From assembly GCF_000224145.3 (NCBI RefSeq), contig NC_020176.2, positions 3,307,826 through 3,371,825 of the forward strand: a stretch of DNA of 64,000 nucleotides, written 5' to 3'. The position numbers and the translations under genes were made by a program. The notes beneath the pieces are model-generated. The model made no database searches and was not told the DNA's origin. It was given only the letters and a program-made list of their open reading frames with translations. The DNA comes from Ciona intestinalis (taxonomy: Eukaryota; Chordata; Ascidiacea; Phlebobranchia; Cionidae). The stretch's first letter is position 1. Each line of letters begins with the position of its first letter. Below are positions 1-11,857 of this stretch, in pieces.

Positions 1-858
1 TAATGATGCACCTTTTTTCTTTTCCTCTTTCAGTTATTCTCTTTCATTCTCTTCGGGATATCGGAAAATCTCTCGTCTTTCCGTTGTAGGCAAACACTAC
101 ATATACACCCAGTGCTCATTCGAGGCATGTTGCATTTTTCAGCGTGGCGAGGTTAAGGTCTTTACTGGATTGTAACTTAGCGCAGCGGCATATTACGAAT
201 TACAATACTTATCAAATCAACAAATACTCACTACGCAAATGTAAAGAAAAAGGCAATTTACTCCGTTTTAAGATTTCTGAAGGATGTGTAAACGCCGAGT
301 GTTAGTGCCTTTTGAAAGTTCTTCGTTATTTTAAAGTATTACCGTTTAGAGAGCAGTGTATGCAGATTAGATTGCTATTGAGTACAGAGGCGCTTAGTAA
401 GCGACAGTTGCGATACTGAGGCTTTATTAACTCAGTAAAACCAAGCGAGTGGAACTGCGGACCGCTCAACTGATGTGCCAATAAACCATGGCCCACTTTG
501 AACTGCCTTGTACCCACACGCGAGATAAGACGACAGAAAGAAAGGGTCATTTTTCCCCAGTGGCTGAGTCGGTTCTTAAAATCCTCGAAAGAGATTCAAG
601 TTTCGAGGCGCCGCAACGCCCAATCAAGTAGATAGGTCTTTTTTTCCTGTTTTGACTTTTGCGGCACTGTTTTCTTCGAAATACGAGTAATGATCATGTT
701 ATCAGAACACTAACATGCGCATACTATCAACGTTAAAATCCTCATAGACTAAATTTAATTCCATTTTTGTTTTTAGCTTTTCCCGTAGTTCTAATAATAG
801 CGACTGTCATTTCCCAAATCCAAATTAAGTCTTTGTGATTGTTCATTATGCCGTCATA
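1..858. other. upstream flank of the PCGF gene
   Basis: No gene is recognised here. A pyrimidine-rich stretch ending in TTTCAG lies near 15-35 and another TTTTAG ends at 776; either could be a 5'-UTR intron acceptor or a spliced-leader acceptor, since trans-splicing is common in Ciona. Neither can be proved from sequence. The open frame on the minus strand at 326-550 has no family resemblance and no usable splice context. Confidence 0.4.
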
Positions 859-859
859 A
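848..859 (+). promoter_or_regulatory. three-codon upstream ORF overlapping the PCGF start
   Basis: ATG CCG TCA TAA: the stop codon shares its last base with the A of the main ATG at 859. It would be translated only if the mature 5' end lies upstream of 848. The effect would be on initiation or reinitiation at the PCGF start; this is inference. Confidence 0.4.
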
Positions 860-3800
860 TGAACCGAAGTGTAAAATTGCGTGTGCGTGACCTGCACCCG
901 CATGTCACGTGTCATTTGTGCAATGGATATTTCATAGACGCAACAACGATCATTGAATGTCTACATTCGTGTAAGTAACTATTATACTATAAGACATAGG
1001 CTATACTGCATACCAGTGTACCGTGTTATTAGTATATGATTTTCTGCCACTTTAAATATGTAAAAGTACAACATGTCCTTTTTTGTTTCAGTTTGTCGAA
1101 CATGCATTGTTCGTTACTTGGAGAACCGTCGTTCTTGCCCAGTATGCAGAGTACAAGTCCACAAAACTCGACCCTTATTAAACATAAGAAGCGACCAGAC
1201 TTTACAAGATATTGTCTACAAGCTTGTACCAGGGCTTCGTAGTGATGAGATGAAACGACGCAGGCGGTTTTGGGGTGAAAACCCAGAGTCTAAAAAAGAT
1301 TTCGGTAATTTCCAGTCGTTTGTCCTGTGTTGCTGTTCAAATTGGTATTTTCGTTCGGACATTACTGTAAACCTGTATTCAAACCAACGTTAATCTAGAG
1401 CAATTATTTATTTATTAAGTATAGCATATATGGTTCATGTTTTGTTTTTCGCTTACCCTGTGTATTCTACCCTATATTCGGGGTATGGTACTGTGGGGTA
1501 AGATGGATAAAATCCATAGGCAGTAGTTATAGTACCGTGGGGTAAGATGGATACTGTTAGCACATAATTTTTCATATATTTCCTAACCGGATTTTTAACA
1601 ACTAACAACACTCTTCTAGGGTCCCGAGAATACAGTTATATAGTTCTGTAAATATTCTTTGTTTGCTACCAAATGGGACGATAAAATATATAAACACAGA
1701 CTATCTTATACCTCAGCTTATTATATATTATAAGTCATATATATATTAACAGAGTTGACAACCATGTTTTGTCGCTATTATTTAATCGATGCTAAACGTT
1801 TGTCAACATATACGCATTTGCATATTAATTTATAATTTTGTTTCCGATAGCAATTTGGCGCGAACTTTCACCCGAAGAACTGGGAGACGCTGACCAATTC
1901 GACGTCGCCACGTTTTCGTCAAAAGTCACGTTGGTATTGGAGAATCTGAAAAGGTAAATCTGAATTTCGATATAGAATTTGTACCAGTTATAAAATTCTA
2001 ATAAATAGACAGCTATTCTATAGCAGGTGAGATATTTTTTTCATTTAGATAATACTTTTTTTTTCTCTTAATTATATAACCCTATTCCCACGACTGTAAA
2101 AGTGTGTTGTTAATTGTTAAAAACACGATAAGGAAATATATTTTATCATAAAAGTTAACCGTATCCAACTTATCCCACAATTATATATATGTAATTTATA
2201 TATTCAAATAGCGGTTATGGTGGTTATACGTTTTTCCGTATAGTAACCAAGAAAAACCTGTATTTCAGCTTACCTATTACTTCGACCGTAACATTTCTTG
2301 GAAATAAGGTTGTTTTCTTTTTAAACTAAGCGACGCGAATACTCAAGACTAATAAATAGGTGTACGTTTGGTCATAGGCATAATTTGATTTAAAAGGATT
2401 TATATTTGACTGCCTTGTGGGTTTATATCAGCTTGTTTCCTGTTGTTTAAAATAGTCAAATTTCGACTTAAAGCTAAACATTAGGTTTACGTTTAAAATT
2501 ATTTTTGTTCTACTTATCGTACGCAATTTACAAAGTTAAAATTACTAAGTAATGTACACTTTAAAATAAACTCGTTTAAAATGACCAAACCACGTAGGTG
2601 TAAAATAAAAGTCCACAAAAAATATAGCGGTGAGTGAATGAATGCTGTAGCTTATTTATCCCTGCATGGCGGGGCAATGTCAGTCGTTTTATACAACTCT
2701 GTTTCATGCAGTTCGTGCGCGCTTACGTGTTACCACATATGTTACTTTGTGGGATTTTTTTTAATGTATGGTTGACAAGTTAGACAACCCATAAGGGACC
2801 ACTGGGTTTGAACTCTCGTTATAAGTGTCTAGACTTGTAAAGCAGTGCGACTTAGGCTGTTACCTCAAGCTAACTTTTAATTATAACCTCTATACCCGGT
2901 ATAACAATTTGATTTACGAGTTACGACACCACTTATGCATTTTTAACTTTTTAACTTTTACACACAGGCGAAACAAGAAAGCAGACGATCTACGACAGTG
3001 GAGCGAGATCGCATCCAGTTTAAGCAAAAGATATTTAAGAACATCCCAAGACCTAACTGTCAATCACCTGCATAAGTTCCTAAGAGCAAAACTGAACGAA
3101 CCTATTTCCACTGAGGTATAAAATAATATTTCCTCACAAAATATTCGAACACTAATAATAATGTTGTTGTCAATTTAAATTATAGACATTGCGTTCAGCT
3201 CCCTTTCATATACGAATTCATTGACTTTCATGACTGAAATTGACATTTTTTGATAGCTTTTTGTGACTTAAATATTAAACCGTTTTCACACAGATCGTGA
3301 TGCTATGTGGTGAAAACGTTCTGCCGCCGACTTACACGTTAGCCGATGTAAGAGACACTTTTTCACCAGTGGTAAGCCAAACATATTTATATATGAATAC
3401 AATCATAATTCTATATCTTTTTTGCAGGACCACCTTCTACACCTGACATACTGTATTTTCGTGCCACGATCTTTAAAAAGAAAACCCCCTCCGCAGCGTG
3501 TGACGGAAAAAGTCGACGTCGAGGCAAAAAGTCGAAAAACTGTCGCTAAGAAATCGTCGTTCAGGAAAAAATCGGCAACGCCGCATCTAAAGGCTTTTTT
3601 CAACAGCCAAATCTCACCACCAACCACCGAAAAACAGCAACGACCGTTCCTGAAACCAATATCAGACTATCGGAAACAGGACGAAATTGAAAGTCTTCGG
3701 GAAGCGGAGGAACAAAAGCTGATTGAGTGGGCAGCGGCACGAGACACGAGAGCCAAGCTGCCATTATTTGAAAAACTCCAGCTAACAACTGTACAGCGGG

Positions 3801-6340
3801 CCGCTGCGATAAAGCGAGCTGCTTTGTACAAGCTAGCAAACCAAAAGAAGGCGAAAGAAAAACAGGAATACATTAACTCAGCAGCCTCGTCCAGCGTTCA
3901 AAAACTTCCACAGAAAAAACTAGACTCTCAAAACGAGCAAACGAAACTGAAATCAACTAAGAACGAGTACAAAGTGACATCGCAAGTACCAAAAGGAACA
4001 AATTCCCCGAGACGTAATATCAAACAAGGAAGTAATGAACAGTTTCCTTCCACGGGCCGGTGGCTGAACAAACAGAACAATAATCGGACACGACCTACAA
4101 GAGTCAAATGTTACTCCGTACTAAACATTCCCGTCGACGAAGCTGTAAGAAGTAAACCCCCTACCCCTGTTGTTGACCCACTATGTCCGCCCGTTGTGTT
4201 AAAGCGCAGTTCGGCCGATCCCGACAACGAAGCACCGCCGACCAAGATGAAGCCCTTTGTACAACGTACAGCGAACAACGAAGTCCCAATGTTGAATTTA
4301 AGCGAGCATGGGAATAATAAAGTCGCGCCCAAGCAACAGCAGTTCCAGCGTAATCGTAGAAAACCAATACACCCTACACACCACGCTAGCGCGGGACGTA
4401 CTGATTCACCCGGCACCGTTTTGCTACAAAAAATCGACACCAGCAAGACCCAGTTTTCAACTACCCCGACACGTCCTATATCTCGTGAGCCGGACCGCCA
4501 GCAGCCAGGCTTCGATACCATACGCATACAGTCACCAAACAATGGGAAATTTATTCTCCTTTCAACAGAGGGCATGGAGAGGGGTCACAGCCAGTCTCAT
4601 CCAGCCGGTCTTTCGATGAAGTTACATTCCCAGATGCAGCAAAATAGGTCGTCAAATGATCCACGTAAGTTGGATAACCAAGGCACAATGTTAAACACAG
4701 CAAACCAAGACAGCCAGAACAAAAGTCAACTCCAAACCCGAATAAACTCTCAAGCGCATAGAGCGGCCCTAGACGCGGTCAGAAACACGATGGGGAAAGT
4801 TCTATTACAAGCAGAACGACCGAGGCAAATGCCACTAAAAAGGCCTATCCTTCCTAAAGGCGTATCCAAACCTATACACACAGGCGTGGGTTCCATACCG
4901 ATTCGCTTGCCTACAAATCAAACTCGTAACATCTTTCAAAACGAGCAGGTTATCTACCCAATGAACAAAACTGTCGCCTCATCGGCGGCAAGTACCAGTC
5001 AAAGTAAAGCTCCAATTAGAACGCAACCAAAACCGTCCCCGAAATCTTTAAGCAACAACGAGTTGGAGCAACTGAAGAAGCTTCGGGAACAGCAGGACTT
5101 TTTAAACAAGCTTACCGAGGCCGCAGCCATCAACCAATTAGCGAACCGCAAAAAGTCATCGACTGACAACTCCCCCCAGACGAGCAACCAATCCCCTTCA
5201 ACGTTCCGAATAAAGCAACACTTGTCCAGTCAGGACAACAACAGAGGGCGGCCCCCCGTTTTGCAAGCAGATGCACGCGTTATACCGAGTCCTCGTTTCA
5301 GCCAACCAAGTCCGGCTCCTCGGTTCCAAAAACCCATCACTCAAAAGCCGTTCGAAAGAATCAATTCCACGTCAACTAGAGGACGATTTCAGAATAGCGC
5401 ACCAGTTTCAAGTCCATCTTTAAACCGAAACTCCTTTCCGATGCGCCCAACACCCCAACCAAATAGTAATTCCCATGTAAATAAACAGGCACAGTTCACT
5501 CGCCTTGCCAGCGGCGTCCAAATAAACTCCAGACCACAGCAGCCATCAGCTAAAACTTTACTTCTCCAATCCCGAGCACAAGATCGACCGGTCGGAATAA
5601 CACCAGCAGAAATGCAGCAAAGACGACAGCAATACAAAACCAACCCTTCAACAAGTATAGCAAATAATGGCCGCTACAATCAACAATTCGGCTCAAGACC
5701 TCCGCGTTTTCAACAACAACAACAGCAACACCCCCTCCCAGTTCCGCGCCAGTTTATGCTCCCAAAATCAAACACAAATCCCCGCCAACAAACTTTCCAG
5801 CTTCGTTCGAGCCCAAACGCTTCAATGAATCGTCACCCCATCGCAACAAACCAAAGAACGCGACAGGTACCCAGTATAATACGACGTTCGTTCGAAAAAA
5901 TGAATCCGCGTCCAAAATCAGTTACACCAACAAACCGCGGCCAAATACAAGCGCGTAGCAACTTACACTCGCGCCAAGCTCACGTTAGAGTACGCTCAAC
6001 TTCACATGAAGTTCTTGCGCCAACTGCAACACCGCCTGCAGGTACAAAAAGCCCGTGGTCTTCCCGCGGCTACCCTCTCCCCGCTGTCCCGACCGCGCAC
6101 CCCTCTGAGTACGCCACCCAGCATGAAATCCACAAGCCCCCACTAGCCCACCAGCAACCAAGTAGCAATAACTTCGCCCGGGCTTCAACGTCAATCAAAA
6201 CAAACGCTCTACCACTATCTGATATGCAACCACTTGAACTTACAGCGAAAAAAAACACGAATTCTACCAAGCAAACGATCGACGACGGTGCTGGCCAATC
6301 TAACAGCGACCAACCGTTATGTTTAGTGATGAAGAAATAA
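859..6340 (+). CDS. Polycomb group RING finger protein (Bmi1/PCGF2/PCGF4 class) with long Psc-like C-terminal extension
   Basis: Exons 859-970, 1092-1304, 1851-1953, 2968-3115, 3294-3371 and 3428-6340 join in phase to about 1188 residues. The family forms the PRC1 core with RING1, supporting H2A ubiquitination and chromatin compaction in the nucleus. Seen in sequence: a C3HC4 RING at residues 18-56 (C18, C21, C34, H36, C39, C42, C53, C56), containing [19 protein letters not shown], close to vertebrate Bmi1; the adjoining [20 protein letters not shown] segment, diagnostic of PCGF2/4; and a RAWUL domain at about 130-235 split over exons 3-6. Everything after about residue 240 is low-complexity, rich in Q, N, S, P, K and R, and encoded in one 2.9-kb exon. 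Vertebrate Bmi1 is about 326 residues, whereas Drosophila Psc has a comparable long tail. ATG 859 is chosen because the family similarity begins there. Identity of the class is sure; one-to-one orthology to Bmi1 or Mel18 is not resolvable here. Confidence 0.93.
1484..1725. mobile_element. inverted-repeat MITE in PCGF intron 2
   Basis: This is the common short non-coding element of the window. Its ends carry GTGGGGTAAGATGG or its complement, and the body contains TTCTTTGTTTACTACCAAATGGGACGA-type sequence and a TAACAATTAACAACG-like block. No coding capacity is seen. This copy has two start motifs about 45 bp apart (near 1493 and 1537), suggesting a partial copy joined to, or nested beside, a second one. 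Confidence 0.75.
2078..2180. mobile_element. MITE fragment in PCGF intron 3
   Basis: One half of the element only, from the block before GTTGTTAATTGTTAAAAACA to a decayed terminal TTATCCCAC. The other terminus is missing. Confidence 0.6.
2625..2815 (-). mobile_element. composite SINE, reverse orientation
   Basis: Read on the minus strand it runs from the middle block (ACCCAGTGGTCCCTTATGGG-like) through GTAACACGTAAGCGCGCACG to the tail TTATTTATCC... complement and CATTCATTCA. The same block order recurs in most introns of the VWD gene. The tRNA-like head is not clear in this copy. Confidence 0.65.
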
Positions 6341-6367
6341 CTCAAACCATATCATTATTTTTTAAAT

Positions 6368-6373
6368 AATAAA
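6368..6373 (+). terminator. AATAAA polyadenylation signal of the PCGF gene
   Basis: Canonical hexamer about 28 bases after the TAA stop at 6338-6340. The closeness implies a very short 3' UTR unless a downstream site is also used. Confidence 0.6.
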
Positions 6374-6423
6374 AAGTGTTTTCATACTAGCCATTATTAC
6401 AAATTATTAAATTCGTTCATATA

Positions 6424-6604
6424 GTAGGCTGGGGTAAGATGGTTTATGTTTCCATGCGCTTTCCTGTCTAACTAGGTAGTAAACCAAAATAATTACAGAA
6501 TTATATAACCTGAGCCCCGTGACTCAAAAAGAGCATTGTTAATTGTTAAAATTACGGATAGGAAGTATTGAATATTATGCGCCAACGATATTCATCTTAA
6601 ACAA
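6424..6604. mobile_element. MITE downstream of PCGF
   Basis: Begins GGCTGGGGTAAGATGG and ends in a decayed ATTCATCTTA; the internal AGAGCATTGTTAATTGTTAA block is intact. It is older looking than the copies in the VWD gene. Confidence 0.7.
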
Positions 6605-7205
6605 GCACCCATGTCCAACTACAAAAACTCTGACTTGTCAGTCAAAAATATTCTACCTAAACTTAATGTATGACCGTTGTGCTCCAATACGGTGCTGCTT
6701 TAGTGCTTTGTAAAATTGTCAACAAAATATGTTGGGATTTTCGCGGATTATCGATTGTCCCATTTGTTTGTTTTAGAAGCGCCCATAAAACTATTACTTC
6801 AGTTTTTGCAATACAACAGCACAGAAAAGGTGCTCACCTAAAATATATTTATTCATAGTCTGTTTGAACAACTAAACTTTCATGGTTTGTGTACACAGAT
6901 AAAGGTATTTACTGCCACATAGATATAAAAACGACGACGAATTTTCCGTTAGTGGCATTTTAAATAGTTTGAAACACATCAATGGTGCTTATACTGTTTT
7001 TCTCATTACATTTTATGTGTTTTTATGCATTAGACTACAAAGATACTTGGTATACAGTAAGAATATTAGGATTGGTACACGATTTATACCGCAGGCGTAC
7101 TTAGCTTTATTTAAATATTAAATATTTGTCGTAGAAACGTATGGGAAAATATGGCTTGCGTAAAATATAAGCTCTTCAGTTTCACAATCATATTGTTGTA
7201 TTATG

Positions 7206-7522
7206 TGCTAAGCCAATGCTCTTCAACCGATGTGCACGGGTGCACCAAAATATGCCAGGGGTGCACCAGCAGTGAAAAAGTGTATACAAGGGTGCATCAC
7301 AAACTTCAACAATTTTCAGTAATATAATACTCAGTTTTGAACATTTTTAACAATTTTAGCCACTTTTCTACAGTTTTTTTATATGAATTATATATCTTGC
7401 ATCACTGGGAATTGCGAAACGTCATTAGTTTTACGTTAAAGCAATCAGGGGTGCATGAGTTTGTCGCAACAACTTCAGGGGTTCACCAACCCAAAAAAAG
7501 GTTGAAGAGCACTGTGCTAAGC
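7206..7522. mobile_element. non-autonomous hAT-type MITE with 8-bp target-site duplication
   Basis: The element occupies 7214-7514 (301 bp). Its ends are CAATGCTCTTCAACC on the left and, read inward from the right, CAGTGCTCTTCAACC, a 15-bp terminal inverted repeat with one mismatch. The flanks 7206-7213 and 7515-7522 are both TGCTAAGC, a perfect 8-bp duplication. An 8-bp duplication with CAGTG-like ends is characteristic of hAT elements. The interior is AT-rich with repeated GGGTGCAYCA motifs and has no transposase. Confidence 0.85.
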
Positions 7523-7904
7523 AACTTCGGCTTACTGGTTTAACTCTGTTTCTAAATATAACGTTTGTTATTTCGGAATTAACACCAACCATATTGCTGT
7601 ATTAGTCACACAGTTTTAAAAAATTTTTTGGCAGAAATGTTATTGAAATTGAAGCCAAAATTCTTGTTTTTCTGTAACATTAGTGTTAAATGATAAAACG
7701 AAGACTTTTCGGAATCAGCATTAGAAAGCAAAATAGGAAACTGCCGCAATGTTTCAATTATTGGTAATGCTTGTGTGTCATTGACATTGGTATAATAAGG
7801 GAAAGGAATCTATTAAATTCCATGCACGTTGCGCAAGCTGGCAACTTTACACAGCACGCAATTGTTATGCATTAAATGAAATTTAGATAATTATATATAT
7901 ACAT

Positions 7905-8094
7905 AGTAGGGTGGGGGAAGATGGGACACTTTCAGAACCTAATATTCAAATATCCTGACCGTGTTTATACAAATATCACCAGTCTATGGGAGTCGTGAGG
8001 ATAAGGTTGTTTAATATTTTGAATTTTCTTTGTTTACCACCAAACGGAACGAGAAAACAGAATGAAACGGTATCCAATCTCCCCCACCCTACTC
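7905..8094. mobile_element. near-complete MITE with intact terminal inverted repeats
   Basis: Starts TAGGGTGGGGGAAGATGG and ends CCAATCTCCCCCACCCTA. The TA on both sides is compatible with a TA target duplication. It directly abuts the TA microsatellite, which may have grown from the target TA. Confidence 0.75.
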
Positions 8095-8096
8095 TG

Positions 8097-8121
8097 TATA
8101 TATATATATATATATATATAT
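8097..8121. repeat. TA dinucleotide microsatellite
   Basis: About twelve uninterrupted TA units immediately after the right end of the MITE. Confidence 0.85.
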
Positions 8122-8597
8122 TTGTAAGCAGTTAGTCGCAGCTTTCTTTTTCGTAACGTTCACGGCCTCTTATAACAGTTCGACCCAATAAGCTAATCTA
8201 TAAATACACAGACCAAACTGCAGTAGACACAATACCGCATGTGGTTTATAGGCGACCGTAAACTGCCTTCCAGCATTTGAAGCACATGTGTGGGCTGTAC
8301 CAACGGGCTATATACACACATGAGCTGGCTGAGGCCCGGTCAGCTAATTTCGCAGCTTTACAATGTGTGTTGTAATAATAATCGCATCGAACCAATGTTT
8401 AACAAGTCTCTTTTAATTTATTAGGTTTGTGCTGATTCTTTTAGGCCACAGTTGAATTCATATCACACATACGCCCACTGTAACTTATATAGAGGGGGCG
8501 ATGACATTACACTATAAAACAGCTTGATTTAAGCTAATGATTCAATTATTATGTACATTCTCAATCATTGCTAAACTACTTTCTACATATACACAGG

Positions 8598-10115
8598 TCA
8601 CCAGAACTTGACTTTTCCCACTGCTGCGTTAATCAAATTTCCTACACATTCCGGGTTTTTGTAAACTTTGTATCCACCATACGCCCCAATAAGAGTAAGA
8701 ACTGACAGATTAAACATCGCTTCTCGAACCATTTTCTTTAAGAGTGGATGAGTATGCAAGTAATCTTTAAGCAGAGAAGCACCGGCGTTGGCGTGTGGAA
8801 AGGGGTTGTCTGGAACTTTTTCTCCCAGGAATTCACAAATTGGACCCCACCCGTCTTTAAGGTTGAACACCAACAACTTATCTTTCGGTGCATTCTGTTA
8901 AAAAATGAACACATTTTTATATATGTATTAGTGCAGTGTAAGATGAAACCGTTGGTAATAAAAATATTTCCTAGTCAAGGTCTAATACCTACTGATGAGT
9001 TCCATTAATTTTTACGGTTAGCAACTTACTTGTAGGAGATAACTATTATGGTTTCTAAAGAATCTTCTCCAAACTGTTGGATTAAACTTGTATTCGTTCC
9101 AAGGCCAGTTAATAGTCGAACCGAATATCACATAACCTAAAAATACTGTTACGTACCAACGCAGTAATAATTTTAACACCCGGATCTCCACTTCAGAGTA
9201 AGATTATGGACTTTATTACAGTTCATTCCCATAACTCTTCTGAATTTTAACAGAGTTTATGCAAAAGCACGTTTATATAGAGAGTACCTCATCAGTCTGT
9301 AGGACATCACGTATAAAGAATATAGAACTGTGTAGATATATAAGACTTACCGCATGCCTGTGTAAATTTATGGTGTCCCCAGCCAGAATAGGAAAACAAT
9401 TGCATAAATACATACAGAGGTTCAGTTGCGAGGGAATGCATTTGCTTTTTGAAACTTTTCAGCCACGACTCGTCAGAACGAGTACAGAATATTATCTAAA
9501 ATACATTAGGCGAAATAACATAACTTTATATTGTAACCTTTCTCTATACGAATACAGTATCGAACACCTATAATTGATTGAAATTGCGAAGAGAAGCGAA
9601 CTAGCAACAAAACGATAGTCGTTTAAGCAACGCTACTGGTAAAAAAGCTACACCAAGCAGGGAAGTTTTTATTTACCTCATCAAAAACAATAACGGAGGT
9701 ATAATACCAAAAACACATTGATAAGATGATTAACAACAAAACGGCAGTTGTGATAATAGGCTGTGGGTTAAATCAAGATGTGAGAAAAAGCTTCATCTAA
9801 AAATCGTAGTTGTGCAACCAAAAGCAATTATTTCAAACAAAAACGGAAAACGGCAGTACTTACTTTCGCATCCGGATAAGCCTCCAATATTTCTTCCCAA
9901 AAAATATAAATTGGCGTGTCCACAATAGCATCCACGTCTTTATACATTCGTCGAAAATCATCCGCAGTTGAACCTTCGTAGATTATTTTTCTCCACTCTT
10001 TACCATGGTAATAACCATGTTCAAAAAAGTCATACGTATTGTAGCCAAACTCATTGAACACGGCAGCCATCGTCTTGGTACCGGTTTTGGCATAACCAGC
10101 GTAAATGACCTTCAT
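8598..10115 (-). CDS. sulfotransferase-like P-loop protein
   Basis: Minus-strand exons 9864-10115, 9351-9495, 9030-9136 and 8598-8894 join in phase (252+145+107+297 nt) to 266 residues and a TGA stop. The N-terminus has YAGYAKTGTKTM at residues 5-16, the 5'-phosphosulfate-binding loop position of the sulfotransferase fold, and FCTRSDESWLKSF near residues 87-99, the usual R-S/D-W element that follows the next core strand. HNSYLLQ joined to NAPKDKLLVFNLKDGWGPIC is typical of the invertebrate family often annotated as Sulfotransfer_4-like. Residues about 228-246 are hydrophobic, and the last 20 residues could anchor the protein. Known members are presumed PAPS-dependent, but a substrate cannot be inferred. 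Start: the ATG at 10113-10115 immediately precedes the first core strand. It is divergent from the gamma-tubulin gene. Confidence 0.85.
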
Positions 10116-11857
10116 TATTTTGCTTGTAAGTTGCCTGTACCAAAACCACTGTCATAAGAAAGACTATATAGCAATAAGGGGTAACAGTAGAAATGTTTTC
10201 ATTCTCTTTTGGCGTCACAGTTGGCGGTAAACGAAAAAAACCTTAACTGTTTAAAACCCAAACAAAAATTTCGGATATTGTGTGTTAAGCGTGTCCCATC
10301 TTCCCCTACTGTACTATATAAGCGGGACTCCAAAAGAGCGTTGTTAATTCTTTGAAACACGACCAGCTAGAACGTATGAGATTTAGATGCTAACTTTATC
10401 CTATCTTATCCCACTGTAGGCCTGCTATAGTTATTACATGGGCTGCGAAACGCAAGGTTTGCAGCGTCAGCATAAAATACAGGTCATAGCAAAGTCAACT
10501 GTGCTGTGGTTAATTATTACCTAGATTTCAGTTGAACTTGAGTTAAGGGAGTCTGCACTTATTTAAACCTAATGTTTCCTGCCAGTGATTTGGAAAGTAT
10601 CTACAGTTTTCTAACACCGCGATCAATACGTGATATATATAATGTGCTAGTTTATTCATCGACTTAGTTTTAGCCCCATGTTAATAAATCTACAGTTTGA
10701 GTTTCATTGCTACGGTTTAAATATTTAAAATTCTGCACATATTTTCTAAGCAACTGAATATATTTATTTTAGATTAGATAGATAGTGCTATATAGCACAT
10801 ATTATCAGAATTTTTTAATCTCAAAAACTGCCTCGAACACCTCTGTGGCAAGAAACACACAACGAAACTAATACTTAGCGATTCTAATGAAGTGCTTATA
10901 TCATTGCACCAAGGCCTAGACGAGTGTCGCCAAAGCTTGAGAAACAGGTATGCGGTTTAGTGTTCTTCAAATACGTGATTGGGAGAACGTGGCTACAATA
11001 AACGAGCACGTGTTGCAATAAAACACTGTTGCTTGAATTATACTACGGTATACAAAGGAACATCAGTGGAGGTTCACCGCAAGTGACACATACGAGAAAC
11101 GTAGTTGCACATTTACTGCAAATTCAACTTAACATGAAACACAAGAAAAAAATGAATTGAGATTGACTTGTACGTGCTCAACAATGTGGGTTCTCTGCAT
11201 CTATATAGGTTCGACTGCGCTGACAAATGCCACTTTTAGTTTGCGCACGATAAGTTGTTTGATATGATACGGCCATTCCCAACACTGAAAACAGTCCATG
11301 TGGTACGTTTTCCAACCCAACAGCAGTGTTTGTCCAAATTTTTTTATCGCTCAAAAAATGTGCGACCTGCAAACCATGCTCGCACCGCTCAAGTATGTGC
11401 ACGTTGGGTTCATATTACTCAAAAACATGCATTTTCAAATGTGTGGCCTGCATAACGTGCCCGAAACTCGAAACGTTCGAATATGTGCACAAGTCGATCG
11501 TTTGCGCCGCTAAGCAAAAGCCGATGGCAACTGTCAGTTGTGAACTGGCGGTAAAACTCTAAAATCCCCTAACCTGAAAAAAGAAACGGTTAGTAGCAAA
11601 TTTTAACTGGAATATTTCAGGAAAAAACATCAGTGATTTTTTGTTATATTAATGCTTAATTAACGCGAGTACTTAGATTTAGGAAATGGTAAACTTATTT
11701 TAATTTCCATAGAGAAAACTGCATCGCGATATTCGTGTTAAGTTGTTACTTTTTTTTGTCGGTAATTACATAGTTAGTTTTTGTTTTAGAAGTATTGCTT
11801 AAGCTAATATTACTAATCAGTCATGTTTTTGTGCTGATCAGGTTTATTTCATTAACC
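10116..11857. other. shared upstream region of divergent sulfotransferase-like and gamma-tubulin genes
   Basis: No exon could be supported. A MITE fragment lies at 10290-10425. The stretch 11170-11570 is less AT-rich and open in several frames on both strands, but has no family resemblance or paired splice sites. TTTTTGTTTTAG ending near 11790 and GCTGATCAG ending at 11841 are possible leader acceptors for the tubulin mRNA. Confidence 0.45.
10290..10425. mobile_element. MITE fragment
   Basis: Contains AAAAGAGCGTTGTTAATT and ends in CTTATCCCACTGTA. The left third is replaced by a second partial terminus (CCCATCTTCCCCTACTGTA), so it may be two fragments. Confidence 0.6.

Larger units (their letters stand above)
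6341..8597. other. spacer between convergent PCGF and sulfotransferase-like genes
   Basis: Non-coding. It holds the PCGF 3' end, three inverted-repeat elements listed separately, and a TA microsatellite at about 8097-8121. About 8125-8590 shows nothing recognisable beyond the probable 3' flank of the minus-strand gene. Confidence 0.6.

Noticed and set aside
326-550. 74-residue open frame on the minus strand
   Set aside because: No family resemblance, no splice context and average length for chance in this region.
561-603. tRNA-like A box (TGGCTGAGTCGG) and B-box-like GATTCAAGTTT upstream of PCGF
   Set aside because: No acceptor stem or cloverleaf can be drawn, the boxes are too close, and the B box is poor; at most a SINE head relic or chance.
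11178-11570. Several overlapping open frames on both strands between the sulfotransferase-like and gamma-tubulin genes
   Set aside because: Overlapping frames on both strands point to a less AT-rich stretch rather than coding; no conserved motif or paired splice sites seen.
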